From positions 12,426,625 to 12,490,624 of the forward strand of contig CM066924.1 in the NCBI GenBank assembly GCA_033964015.1: 64,000 nt of DNA. Reading direction: 5' to 3'. This document shows, one piece after another, positions 32,127 through 42,800 of this stretch. The notes beneath the pieces were generated by a model, which was given only the letters and a program-made list of their open reading frames with translations, was not told where the DNA came from and made no database searches. Each line of letters starts with the position of its first letter. Position 1 is the first letter of the stretch. The position numbers were made by a program, and so were the translations under genes. This DNA comes from Scolanthus callimorphus. Taxonomy: Eukaryota > Cnidaria > Anthozoa > Actiniaria > Edwardsiidae.

Positions 32127-32570
32127 GTAATAATTTTTCATAAAAAAGACCGTGGTCCTCTTGCAGGCTCTCCCTTCCTCCCTTCCCAAAACCCCTTGCG
32201 GCCCGCGCTATTTCCGGTTTTTGTTCGCCCTGGCTCCCTCCCCTTCCCTTTTAGAGCCGCTATGCAGGCTACGGGATGCAGCAAATTTACAGCAAGCGGA
32301 GGGATGTCCTCACAAGATCACTTTTGAAAATGACGCAGAAACGTAGAGAATAGAAGTGAAGTTAAGGGTTCAAGAAGACGAAGCAAGGGACGAGACTGCA
32401 AACTTCCATCGAATCTATAGCATGTGATCTTTGAATTTGATCGGGTGAGGTGAATGTGAACGGATTGCTTTCATCCACCGAGTCACTGGCCTAGCATTTA
32501 AGTAAGAAGGTGACCAGAGACAAGCAGAGACAAGCAGAGACAAGTGCCTAGATGCTCAGCCTGTGGGAGC

Positions 32571-32786
32571 TCAGAAAAGGGCAAATAATGTTCTACACTC
32601 CTTCTGATTCATAATAATGAATAACCCATTCGTGCCACAAACTTCAGAGTAGTGTCTCAACAAATCCTCGCCTTCCAGGTGGAAAATGTATTCTTCACTT
32701 GTAAATCTGAATAGGTCTTTTAAGGAAGCAATAATCGGTAGAACTCGTGGATTTTCTCTGCACGATAAACACTCTTTCATCAGCAA
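32571..32786 (-). other. Unexplained open frame
   Basis: The reverse strand reads SCRENPRVLPIIASLKDLFR and YIFHLEGEDLLRHYSEVCG, with a plausible composition. There is no recognised domain or splice context. It may be a scrap of another gene. Confidence 0.2.
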
Positions 32787-33742
32787 AGGTTTCGGAGAAG
32801 AGTTGACTGGTAATGTGAGACGTGCTACACTACTAACTATGATGCGAAATGCGAAATTCGAATCGCTACATAGATTCCAGCTTCCACGCAGTTTAAGTTT
32901 AGCTTATAGACAGCTTAATTTCAAATTCAGCAAATAATTTTTACTGTTTAAAAGATCTGATCAAGGTATAAATTTCACATGATTGCAAGAGACAATGGAC
33001 AATGATTGAACTTTGTTTACATTTGCAACTGGTGAGCTCTCCTGAGGTAGTGTGGCTCTGCAATTGGTGCCAACAGGTACCAATTCAGCAATTAAGAAAG
33101 CAATTAAGAAATAAGCAATTAAGAAAGCAAGAGAGAAAATGTGTACTTTGAACTTAAATCACATTTGTGCACTTGAAATTAAATTGCAAAGTTCAATCAG
33201 AATTGAGAACATTTTGCATTTGTAATAAAAGTTATATAAAAGTTATAGTGAACATTAAAATACTAAAATACTTTCTTACTGTTTTATTATTTCCTGAAAC
33301 AGGATGAAGATTGAAATAATAGAAAGAGATAGGAGCATGTGTTTTGAGTAAGTTACTGAGAATTTGAACTGTTTCATTCTTTGCCCTTAAACACTAATGC
33401 TATTCTGCATTAAGTTATGGAAGATGATGTAATTTGATTAGCTAGTGGGCTAGTGGTTTTACACCACTCTGATATATATTTTTGTCTTTACTGGCAGGTA
33501 TCTATTATCCTGCTGTATCATGCAGCATTTCCTCTTGGCTCCGCTGTGCTTTGGAAATTATTGAATCAAATAGCATTTTATATGTCTTGACATATACCTA
33601 TTACATCTTGGGTGCTGTATTGTTATATATTAAACATAATTTTGACATGAACATCACACTCCTGATAACTGTTAAACAAATTGATACCTTCCCAAGAATG
33701 CTAGAAGGATGATAGCTTTTATTTTTCATTCATATTTTACAG

Positions 33743-33806
33743 ATTGGGAAGGAAGAATGATGAAGAGGAGGTGGATGAGGAGGAGGAAAGTGAGGAGGAA
33801 GAATAG
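33743..33806 (+). CDS. DDE-like terminal exon
   Basis: After ATTTTACAG it reads LGRKNDEEEVDEEEESEEEE then TAG. The acidic tail resembles the acidic segments in exons 3-6, but linkage to this gene is inferred from position and strand. Confidence 0.35.
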
Positions 33807-33809
33807 GTA

Positions 33810-36015
33810 GGTTTGTACAATTTATTTATATATTTTTATATATATTTATATATTCACATGGTATTTCATGGTATTTTTTTATTTGAGAAAATTTTATGTG
33901 AAATATTTTTTGCCATATGTGAAAAAAAACAAATTACACTGCAACGACTTTGCCACTTCTGGAAATTAAAACTTGTTTCCTTTATAAAATCACTGGTAAA
34001 GGAATAGTGTAAGGATATGATGATCGTTTATTTTAAGAGTTTTACATAATAGGTATGCATCGGAAACGTGTGATTGTGCATTTCTCCGTTTCGATTTCTA
34101 GGGGGTGGTTACTGATAGGGAGTAGCATTAATGCTATTCTGTGTTTGACATTTGCGAATCTGGAGGTTACCATCGAACTTTATATTCAGTTTTGAACATT
34201 CTAACAGTTCTTTAGTTTATCTGGTTGTCATTTTTTCTAACATCATCATTAACTTCAGAAATCCATTATTGAAATTTCACATTTTCTATTTTTTCTCAGC
34301 AAGTTATTTCCCTCTGATATATTAGAAAATTGTAAGAGACCTCCAACGCAGAGCCTGCATAGTATTTCTTCAATTTTTCTCCTCATTTGTATAAAGGAGG
34401 CCTGGGTCAGAAAACGCATAACGAGATAGCAGGGTATCATCACTGTGGAAGCCTCACTGCCCCTCCCCCCCCCCCCCCCCAACACACATCAGAAGTTGTT
34501 TGTTGTTATTTAGAACACACAACATACTTTACTGTAACTACTTCAAAAAGGCTAGTCCTCAATAGCAATTTACAAACGAAAACTATACGGTGGGATAACA
34601 AAGGAAATTACTGACATAAGTTATAAAAAATGTAAATAAAAATCGAAATCTATATACAATATGCATTTAACAATTGTGAATTATTGACCCAAAAAGTGGG
34701 CAGTAGCTTTTTATTTATTTTTTATTTTTAAACAATTCACTACTTTATTTTTCTCTTTGTGTAAAGAAATTTGCACCGTGCTATAAGATGACTGTATGAT
34801 GATTGTATGTCCGTAAATATATATGCGGTATCCAAACAACTTGGAATTTTCTACCTTCCCTCAGACCTACACACAATGTAAATTTTAGTTTTATTAACAA
34901 AGAATGAAGCTGACATATGCTTTTGATTTTGACTGTGTAGCAGTGATGAGGGGAAATACAAGCAAAGAAAATAAAAAGCAATAAGAACCCTGAGTAACAA
35001 TGGGAATCCTTACTGGACTCTAAGCAAAGAGTTATGTTCTCGTGCAATCACAGATAAAATCTGCAAAGTATATTTAACGAATACTTTCAGCTTGCAAAAA
35101 ATGTACACACTTACAATGTATGCTTCTAGGGAAATTCATAAAATAAGTACATGGGGGACCCTGGGGGAGAAAGGGTGAACAAATATCTTCTTTTAACCAC
35201 AAAACTGAACAACAGAAGAAGAAAAAAAGATAACACTTTACAGGAGTTGGAGAATCGACATGCAAGTGTTCTTTCTTTAGAATAAATAACAACCATGACT
35301 ATGCAAGCTTCCTGTGGTTGGTTGGTCGTTTTATACTTCCTAGATATTTGTTTTCAAATAAAACAAAGATTGCATGCAAACTTTGTGAGAACAGACTGTT
35401 TTGATGATTCAGAGATAGGATTTTATGCGACACTATAGAACAGAAATAATTACGTAAACCCACAAAGTTATTTTTTTTTTGGAGAAAATGGTGGGTTTTT
35501 TTGGAAAAATACGCACCAGATAATAATAACTGCAGAACAAACAAACAATATAGAAACCTTGTGTGTTATATGAAAAACAAGAACATTGTGCCAGCAAATA
35601 AAGTAAAGCGGAAACCTTCAGATAACAAGTATTTAGGAAATTTATAGCTGGAACACTGCACAAGCCCATAAACTAAGGGGCACCTGGGGTGCTTTGTATT
35701 TAGAAAAAAATTTGAGTTGGGGTTTCTGAAAATGGAACGGTTCAAACAAAATATTAACAGGAGGGCCTCAACTGCGCTGCTTTCCATTTACCACTAAGTT
35801 TCAGTAATACCAGTTGGAAATGAAATGGAGCTTCTTTGCGGGGAAAACTAAGGAATATGTAAAATGGAAAGCATTTCCCTAATGTTTTCAAAATTACAGG
35901 TTTATTGGAAATGCTACAAAAAGTTGTCTTAAATTTTCGATATTCCCGGGATTGAGACTTCCATTTCATTTTGGTAAACGGAAAGCACCCCTGAATGTTG
36001 CATGTGGCTTGGAAT
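33810..36015. other. Intergenic, no supported gene
   Basis: AT-rich sequence with an 18-base C-run at about 34465. Short frames at 34781-35787 on the minus strand are phenylalanine/leucine-rich, without domains. Confidence 0.45.
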
Positions 36016-36019
36016 TTTA

Positions 36020-36175
36020 CGTCCAACGCCCTATAGGGTATGGTTTTGGGGCTCCGTGGTCTATGGTAGGGTATCGTTTTTCCTTTGTTTGGTTGCTGAT
36101 AGGGATGTTTCTCAGCATGGCTACCAAAGTGCAAATTAATTTTTATCAAAGTTGTGTCGCAGTTAGTGGAAAGAT
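36020..36175 (+). repeat. Dispersed repeat, copy 2
   Basis: This is the partner of 361-530 in the opposite orientation, with GCCCTATAGGGTATGG and GGTAGGGTATCGTTTTT landmarks. It is followed by a short direct repeat of CGCAGTTAGTGGAAAGA(T/C)AG at 36158-36215. Confidence 0.6.
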
Positions 36176-36683
36176 AGTTTACTTTGAAACCTTTCCTCGC
36201 AGTTAGTGGAAAGACAGTTTGCTTTAAAACCTTTTCATGATTAACACAATTTGATTGTTACAAATTTATCCATCCTGGTGACTAACTTTAGTTCTGTGGT
36301 GTATACAATTTTGACGATAGGTCTATGGTAGGGTATAAATAACGAGCATTTTTGGTATCTGACAGTGTCAGGTTTTGGAGAGCTTGGCGGTGCACTCCTA
36401 CCCAAAAATTAGCGGAGTAAGCCCCAACCCCCCCCCCCCCCCTCCCCCCAGCTAGGTTTATCACAACCTCGGTATATCCTAACACAACACATGCTGTATA
36501 TCGCTTCAATAAATGTATACTAACCGTGTGACAACAAGCCACCACTTCAAAGCAACTCACAAGTAATCCATAATGCAATACCAGTACTAGCTTCACTTAA
36601 AATAAAACACAGGAAACCCAGAAACAAAAAATTGATATGCAAAAATGGGCACGGGCATGTCTGAGTCCCCAAAGGCTCTCGGT

Positions 36684-36703
36684 TGGTGATGGGTCTTTAA
36701 GAA
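36684..36703. mobile_element. Solo terminus of the TTAA MITE family
   Basis: TTGGTGATGGGTCT followed by TTAA matches the right end of the element at 58-179 with one change. I found no matching left end upstream. Confidence 0.45.
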
Positions 36704-36777
36704 GAATTGGTACTTCGGTAGGGACTTTAAAGTAAACTTTATTCGATCATTTCGTAAACATTCGGTATAAGATTCTA

Positions 36778-36895
36778 GTCATGCGTATACAGAAATGTAT
36801 ATTTTAGAGGTTGTATATTCGAATACTATGAAAGTCATGCGTATACAGAATATATATTTTAGAGGTTGTGTATTCGAATATTATGAATGCAAACA
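36778..36895. repeat. Two-copy tandem duplication, about 55 bp
   Basis: GTCATGCGTATACAGAA followed by TATATTTTAGAGGTTGT and TATTCGAATA occurs twice in direct succession with a few changes. Confidence 0.8.
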
Positions 36896-36919
36896 TTTTG
36901 CTTCCAGCATTTTGCCCAA

Positions 36920-37300
36920 AAGGGGTAGGGTTTTCAGGCTGGAGGTATAAGAAAGGGGTAGAGTTTTCAGGCTGGAAGTATAAGAAAGGGGTAGGGTTTT
37001 CAGGCTGGGTATAAGAAATGGGTAGGGTTTTCATGGTGGAAGGAGAGAAAGGAAAAGTGCAATTTTTGTATAAACAAGGTCTGTATTTCACAGGTTTTTC
37101 AACCGCAACATGGGAGCAAAACAGTTTCTTTTTTAACAGACCACAAAGCTGATTAAAAAATAGGAATAAGAAAGGGGCTACCTTTTTAAGGCTTAGTATA
37201 AAAAATGGGGTACCTTTTCGACTTTGGTCTAAGAAAGGGGTACCTTTTCTGCTTTAAAATTGGTATAATGAAGGGTAAGGGGTAAAGAATCTGGACCCCC
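36920..37300. repeat. Composite tandem repeats (GGGGTAGGGTTTTCAGG)
   Basis: Four units built on AAGGGGTAGGGTTTTCAGGC followed by TGGA.GTATAAG (36920-37055). Further on come three or four units of AAGGGGTACCTTTT type (37160-37290), and the block closes with a C-homopolymer. The two unit types share AAGAAAGGGG. Confidence 0.75.
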
Positions 37301-37647
37301 CCCCCCTCCTTTAACCTTATGTGTAACAATTTAATGGTGCCTACCTATTCGGCTATAATGGCGAAGAAGTATGCTTCTTCGCGATCCAAAACGTGTTAAT
37401 CGGATTAGATTCGATAAACAGGTGTTAAAACTGTGATAAACTTAAAATATGATTAATAACAAAAGAAATAACACATGAGAAACATAATGTCACAGCACTG
37501 GAAACTAGAAGGTGCTTGCCTACGGCTTAAAGGGAAATTATGACTGCAAGAAAATCAACAGAAGATTTATAATACACTACAAGAATATACACAAACCTTT
37601 TGAAGTTTTGAAGGCGATTCCAACATTTTGCTTGCTTTTTTGTATAG

Positions 37648-37855
37648 GAGAAAAGGCAAGTACAAGTTGTCCCCAACCCTTGCAATGGACAACAACTATG
37701 GCTTCATAGTTCGGGAGCAAGATTTAAAATACAAGCTATTTCAAAAGAAGATTTCAAATATAAGCACATACATGCAACAATATGTGCCCCAAAAGACATT
37801 AAAATTTAAGTTAAGAACAACACAAAACGAAAAACTTTGTAGAAATAGAGAATAA
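37648..37855 (+). CDS. Possible exon, unknown
   Basis: The open frame follows TTTTTGTATAG and runs KGKYKLSPTLAMDNNYGFIV, LKYKLFQKKISN, then YVPQKTLKFKLRTTQ to TAA. It is lysine-rich with no recognised domain, so chance is possible. Confidence 0.2.
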
Positions 37856-37859
37856 AAAG

Positions 37860-38280
37860 CACGTTGTTCGATATTAATCTTGAAAAGGATCAACGAAGAG
37901 GGAGGTGTCTCCAATGGATTCGCTGATCGCTGCCAGTGACGTCATAGGTTTTCAAGAGCCTTTTTTCATGTAACAAGAAGCCTCACAGACTTTCACCTCC
38001 TCCCACTAAATGCAGTTTTCTAGTCAACATGAATTAGGCAAGGTTGCTCGATTGCTATTAGATTTTTTTAAAAAGTACCTTCATTTTCATTAGTTGTTTA
38101 ATAATTTAAATTATTATATAGACACGAGTGTTTTACTGGGAAATACGCCACTCGTAGATCTGATACGAAGCTACATCCGGGTCCTGAGTGACATCACTAG
38201 TGAGGATATCGGTCAAAACAAAAGTGCTTGGAAATCAATTTGGAATAATTTTTTCTGGTTTGTCTATATAATAAAAAGAA
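37860..38280. other. Nothing identified
   Basis: AT-rich DNA between a weak exon candidate and the hairpin MITEs. Confidence 0.4.
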
Positions 38281-38281
38281 A

Positions 38282-38418
38282 ATTACACGGTGGCTTGAAG
38301 ATATGAGTTTTATTTTCTCGTGTCAAAAACAATATTTTACTCATTCGCTGCGCTCATTCGTAAAATATTGTTCTTGAAACTCGAAAATAAAACTCATATC
38401 TTCGCCCCACCGTGTAAT
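38282..38418. mobile_element. Hairpin MITE, about 60-bp arms
   Basis: The arms ATTACACGGTGG...AAGATATGAGTTTTATTTTC and GAAAATAAAACTCATATCTT...CCACCGTGTAAT pair nearly throughout, around a short centre with CGCTGCGCTC. No coding is present. Confidence 0.75.
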
Positions 38419-38587
38419 ATCCTCTATTTATTTTTTTCCTCGAGGGCACGGTAACGAATTCTGTATTCTGATTGGTTCTCAAGGCGCGCGCGCGGGGGAA
38501 ATATTTTCCTATCTCTGACCTAGGTAACGGTAACAATTTGCGCGCGCTTGTTTTCATCGAAAAAATCAAATTTTAGAGTTGGAACAA

Positions 38588-38704
38588 AAATAAATAAGTT
38601 ATTTACCGGCTTTAGGTCGGTACGTATAGTGAAAAACTGTGACCCTTGGTCACAGTTTTTCCTTATACGGACCTCCCAGCCGGTAAATAACATATATTTA
38701 TTTT
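38588..38704. mobile_element. Hairpin MITE, 'ACTGTGACC' centre
   Basis: The outer arms TAAATAAGTTATTTACCGGC / GCCGGTAAATAACATATATTTA and the inner perfect hairpin GAAAAACTGTGACC / GGTCACAGTTTTTC enclose a few bases. Confidence 0.75.
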
Positions 38705-38961
38705 CTGGTGTAATAAGAAATCAGATTTACATAGGTGTGAAGTTGACAACAAACACCCATCCCCGTGGTAATCAATTGCTATAAAACGTTAACATACTGG
38801 TACCTGATACATGATTTCCTTTCTATCCACAGGCAGCAGAGGCAGCAGAGGACCTTAGCCTCTTTGTAAAAATAAAAGAATCAATGTCAATCAAAGAAAT
38901 GTACGTGATTGCTTCCTTCCTAGTTAGTAGTTAGTAAATTCTAAGTTTCATTTTGCACTTA

Positions 38962-39047
38962 GAACGGATTTCAGATGACTGTCGTGAGTAATTTGCAATT
39001 GTAATTACTATGCGAACGGTTTCACGACAGTCATGTGAAAACAGCTC
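38962..39047. mobile_element. TA-flanked MITE, copy 1
   Basis: The ends GAACGGATTTCAGATGACTG and CAGTCATGTGAAAACAGCTC are inverted and flanked by TA. It matches the family copy at 57221-57344. A TA duplication fits Tc1/mariner mobilisation. Confidence 0.65.
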
Positions 39048-39049
39048 TA

Positions 39050-39680
39050 TGAAATTTTGGGGAATTGCGCGCTTAGAATTTTGAAACTCGTGCAAACCGA
39101 CATCCGTGTTTATAATATTCCGAGCTATATAAACAGGCTGTGACACCCTCCTACTGCAACTTAATTACTCCGTTTGGAAATTACCAGAGACTGCGCATGC
39201 GCACAATTGCAGTACAGAACAATGAAAGCTAAATTCGGATAAATACCGTCCATTATGATCATGGCACACTGGGCGAACTAGTGAGTGGATTGCCTAAGCC
39301 CAGGCAAAGTCCAACAATAATCAACATGTCCCACAAGGACAGCGTCGTAGCGAAGTAGGAGTATATATAGGTTGAGGTGGGTAGTACAAGGGGCTCATAA
39401 GTAGGGGCGTCCCTCTGATATATATTCTTGATAAGACCTAGTTATTTTTAGATTGGCATTTACTCTTGTTTCTATGCAGCTGCGGTCCCGTTTATTTAGA
39501 ATAACAATAGCAGACAACAAGAAATCTGTGCTTGCACGTGCATATCTTGCCAATGACAGGCGTCTGATACAACGAATTTGATTGGCTAGTAAAACAAAAG
39601 CTTTACAATTTTATAGCGGTAAAACAGTTCTAAAAATAACTAGGTCTGTCAAAATGCCTTATCAATATGAGCCCCTGGTA
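39050..39680. other. Nothing identified
   Basis: No exon, repeat structure or RNA gene is recognised. Confidence 0.4.
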
Positions 39681-39687
39681 GTACTAA

Positions 39688-39786
39688 TGTTAATTGCTCA
39701 CTTCTCTTACAAGGAGCGTCTATCTATGGTCTGGTGGAGGGGCGTTCCCTCACCCTCAGGTATGGGCCGCTAATGAGCAATTAACA
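39688..39786. mobile_element. 99-bp element with 13-bp TIRs
   Basis: TGTTAATTGCTCA at the left and TGAGCAATTAACA at the right are perfect inverted repeats. The immediate flanks (CTAA / TAAG) do not give a clear duplication. Confidence 0.5.
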
Positions 39787-40160
39787 TAAGGATAGCGACT
39801 GTAAGGGCTAAAATCTCTGGCGGGGGTGTAAGAACCGTACCCAAGGTAGCCATACGACGCTTCAGCTCTGTATGGAAGTATGGTCTTTTTTTGTCAATCA
39901 GAGCGCGCGCTCCCTTTACATTGTCTTGGTGCTTGCTGAAAAGTAACCGACATTACTTTGTAATTGAAGTATATAATTTCTCAATCGCTAAAATATGTGA
40001 AAGGGAAATAGAAACCACTATATACAATATAAACATAATCCTTTATTTGTTTGCCGTAATTAGCAAAGTCACAACGAGCAGGGGAGGCCGAAGCTACATC
40101 CCGGCGCGATGTGACCCGCCCAAACAGCCAGACAAACAAAGAGAGTTAGTAATAAGGGAA

Positions 40161-41150
40161 TTAGGAGGTAGAAGGGATATTAGCTGCAATAATTTGAGCC
40201 ACTGTGAGCCGACGCTCTAGAGGCTGAGAGATGTACAATAGTACTGCATCCGAGGACCAGTCGCCCTGGAGACTGATTAGTTCTACTGGAGCACCACATT
40301 TAAACGCGAACGAAGCTCCGCCACGGCGGAGGGAATGAGTTGAGTATTTGGAGGAGTCTATACCAACAGACGAGAGAGCTTGACGCAGCTTGTTATTAAG
40401 TGCCGTGTGATTGATTGGTGCGTTGGAGGACAGCAGGAAGGCTGGTGACAGAGGGTTCGCAGGACAGCTACGTAGATGCCGCTCATAAGCTTGGACTGCA
40501 CATAATGGGTGACCCGGACGAAGACGAACGACCGGAATTAGTAAGCGCCGTTGCTTAAATTGAATTGTCTTAGACCAACGGACGCAGATTATCATCCCCC
40601 AAGGACGGATAGAAAAATCCGATCTTGATAAATGTTTGGTTGGGTCGAGGTCTTTTATGGACTTTGGGACTAAGTTTGATTTGCGGAAAAAGGTGTAAAA
40701 TCCGACAAGAATGGCGGCCAAGAAGCCCGAATCCTTTGAATCAGAAAGGGCTGCGTGAATCCGACTAAGAATATCCGGTGTGATCGGTAATTTCTGATCC
40801 CGGACATCACCGAGAATACGACGAAGTCCCCGAGTAATAAGCTTAATAGTAAATGATTCCTGGAATGTCACGCTATAACCAAAATGTCGATGAAGGACAT
40901 TGATGGCGGATAGGTAGTTCATGATAGTAGAGTATTTGCAGGAATTTGACAAATGCACGAGAAACCTGACGACAGTACGGTCGTGGGCAGGAATGGGAAC
41001 CAAACCGTAAGTTGAGCAAAAACGCAGGTATACACGCCACTGGGAACGTCTCGTGGTTAAGGTGGACTGGGCATAAGCAGCGGCCGAGACAAGCTTTGCG
41101 CGCTCATCAAGCTGACACAGGTACCCTGAGAAGGAAGCGAAGATGGGCAA
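40161..41150 (-). CDS. Tyrosine recombinase of YR retroelement
   Basis: This enzyme integrates the circular DNA copy by strand exchange through a phosphotyrosine link. An N-terminal SAM-like core-binding domain (AQSTLTTRRSQWRVYLRFCS, then LVHLSNSCKYSTIMNYLSAI) precedes the catalytic domain. The key residues are visible: Arg in FYTFFRKSNLVP, HSLRRGG (His and second Arg), GDWSSDAVLLYI (Trp and Tyr nucleophile). The length of about 330 residues is normal. The frame follows directly on the RNase H stop (TAA at 41153-41151), and the first codon after it is TTG, so the natural start is unclear: readthrough, splicing or reinitiation would be needed. Confidence 0.85.
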   Translation of the reverse strand: MPIFASFSGYLCQLDERAKLVSAAAYAQSTLTTRRSQWRVYLRFCSTYGLVPIPAHDRTVVRFLVHLSNSCKYSTIMNYLSAINVLHRHFGYSVTFQESFTIKLITRGLRRILGDVRDQKLPITPDILSRIHAALSDSKDSGFLAAILVGFYTFFRKSNLVPKSIKDLDPTKHLSRSDFSIRPWGMIICVRWSKTIQFKQRRLLIPVVRLRPGHPLCAVQAYERHLRSCPANPLSPAFLLSSNAPINHTALNNKLRQALSSVGIDSSKYSTHSLRRGGASFAFKCGAPVELISLQGDWSSDAVLLYISQPLERRLTVAQIIAANIPSTS

Positions 41151-42770
41151 TTAGTTAGATATTTGGTTTGAGTCACGATAGAGAAGGCGGCTAAGCCAGT
41201 CAGCGGAACTGTTACGGTGACCAGGCAAGTGGCGCGAAAATAGGTGAAAATTGTAGCGCACGCTCAGCCAGAAAAGTTCGCGTAGCCAAGACATGGCTAA
41301 TGAGTTTTTACAAGTTCCTCGGTTAACGAACGCCATGGTTTGAGTGTTATCAGTCTCTACACAGACGCGCTTGTTCGTCCAACTAGGGCCCCAGCGGCGA
41401 GCGGCGAGTAAAACAGGATACAGTTCCAGGTAGTTAATATTAGATCGAAATGAAGGGTCAAGTGCGTGACCAGATGAACACCAGTGTGTAGGATATGCAG
41501 AACGATAGTAATCGTCTAAGGAACTGGGGGCCCATGCTCCCGCAAACCAATCGCCAGTGCAAACTGCACCAAACCCCAAAAAGGAAGCGTCTGTTTGAAA
41601 ATATATAGGACTCTGAAAGTCCAGCATCATAGATCGCCCATTGAATATAACGAGAAATTCTTGCCACCATTCAATATCTGCACGAAACTGAGAATTAAGC
41701 CGACATCGATGAGAGGAGTGTTTGAGCTTGTTTACACAGTCAATAACACGACGCAGGAAAACGCGCCCTCCATGGACCACGTGACACGCGAAATTTAGAG
41801 ATCCCGCGAGAGATTGTAGTTGACGTTTAGAGGCGGAAACCTTAGTAGAGAAACACGTTACCAGCTGTTTTAAACGCATAAGTTTATCTTCAGGTAGACG
41901 TAGAGACATCGACGACGAGTCTAGTTCTATACCCAAAAAGGTAACCTGTTGAGTTGGGGATACAACTTTCTTCCAGCTTATATTAAATCCAAGGGAGTGC
42001 AACAGATGGATAAGAGTGATAAGACCTTGCTGACATTCTGCCTTTGTGTCGCCGACAATTAAGAAATCGTCCAAGTAATTGATAACAGAACGGAAACCGC
42101 GCCGATTCATCATACGTACAATAGCGTTTGATAAACGATTAAATATCGACGGGGCGCAGGACAAGCCAAAACAAAGACGATTGTCAATAAAGTATTCGTA
42201 CTTAGAAGGGTCATGAGGACCGAACATCCAACGAAAACCCTGCAGTTGACGATGGGGAGGAAATACAGGAACCCAACGCCAAGCAGATTCAATATCAACG
42301 ACAGCATAGAAACAATTTGGAGTCGAGTGTGACACAGCGGTGTCCACAGAATTCATGCGGAACGTTTACAGGTCGCGGTTTATATAATCATTAAGAGCGG
42401 CACCACGCGGGCGACTACAATCCGTAATAGGCTGTGATTTGCCAGAATCCTTTTTGGAGACGCGTCCAATTGAATGAATGCACTTGGGCTTTTCGAACAC
42501 GGGAGAAATCTTACCAAGGGCCAATTCTTTTTGAAATAACTCATCCATTTCAGGTTTAAATTCATCACCAGTAGCGCTGGTGTAATTAACATTGTCATAT
42601 CCATCAACACATGAAATGTCAAGATCAGATATTAGCTTAAAACCATTCTGGAGACCTTCGAGAATAAACGCCTTATCAAAATCCAAAGAGAGTTCGCGTT
42701 CCCAAGCGTGGAAGTTTAGCGGACAGTCCTCAAGCGGGGAAATGTCATGAAAACGTTGGTGTAGATCCAC
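41151..42770 (-). pseudogene. RT/RNase H of YR retroelement, one nonsense codon
   Basis: The reverse transcriptase copies the element RNA and the RNase H removes the template. The first part (42770-42366) has the finger region, with KKDSGKSQPITDCSRPRGAA then NDYINRDL and TAA. Four codons later the second part (42356-41151) continues in the same frame with motif A (AVVDIESAWRWVPV), LCFGLSCAPSIFNRL, the catalytic YLDD (VINYLDDFLIVG) and FLGIELD. Then comes RNase H with QTDASFLGFGAV, NINYLELYPV, VETDNTQTMAF and HLPGHRNSSADWLSRL. Every catalytic motif looks intact; the TAA between finger motif 2 and motif A disables it unless read through. Confidence 0.85.
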
Positions 42771-42800
42771 AGGCGGGGCAGAATCACGAGAGGAAAACGT

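Larger units (their letters stand above)
31064..32558 (+). repeat. Right arm of inverted duplication
   Basis: It matches the left arm except for an extra 665 bp (about 31162-31826) that contain exon 7 and flanking intron. The 155-bp spacer 30909-31063 forms the loop. Identity of the arms is essentially complete across the 318-nt frame that both share. Confidence 0.9.
26919..33806 (+). pseudogene. DDE-transposase-like multi-exon gene, disabled
   Basis: Exons: 26919-27149, 27274-27346, 27534-27621, 27950-28124, 28550-28615, 29007-29743, 31184-31613, part at about 32010-32126, and 33743-33806. All boundaries have GT/AG. The junctions into exons 4, 5 and 6 share one phase, and each exon before them ends in an acidic run (DDEDE, EDEEDQEP, EDDSDE). 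Exon 6 ends in a C...C...WKCSKGHKG zinc-binding motif. Exon 7 has LVLSGDGQCDSPGFTAKN and EVCTDASTTIKKML, which look like the first two acidic residues of an RNase H-fold transposase. Exon 8 has FKEIFHSLDVWHKAKS. The end is an acidic tail and TAG. From memory the family is common in cnidarians and fish; the superfamily is uncertain. Damage: frame changes near 27030, in exon 4 and near 29495, and TAA at 29389-29391. Confidence 0.65.
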
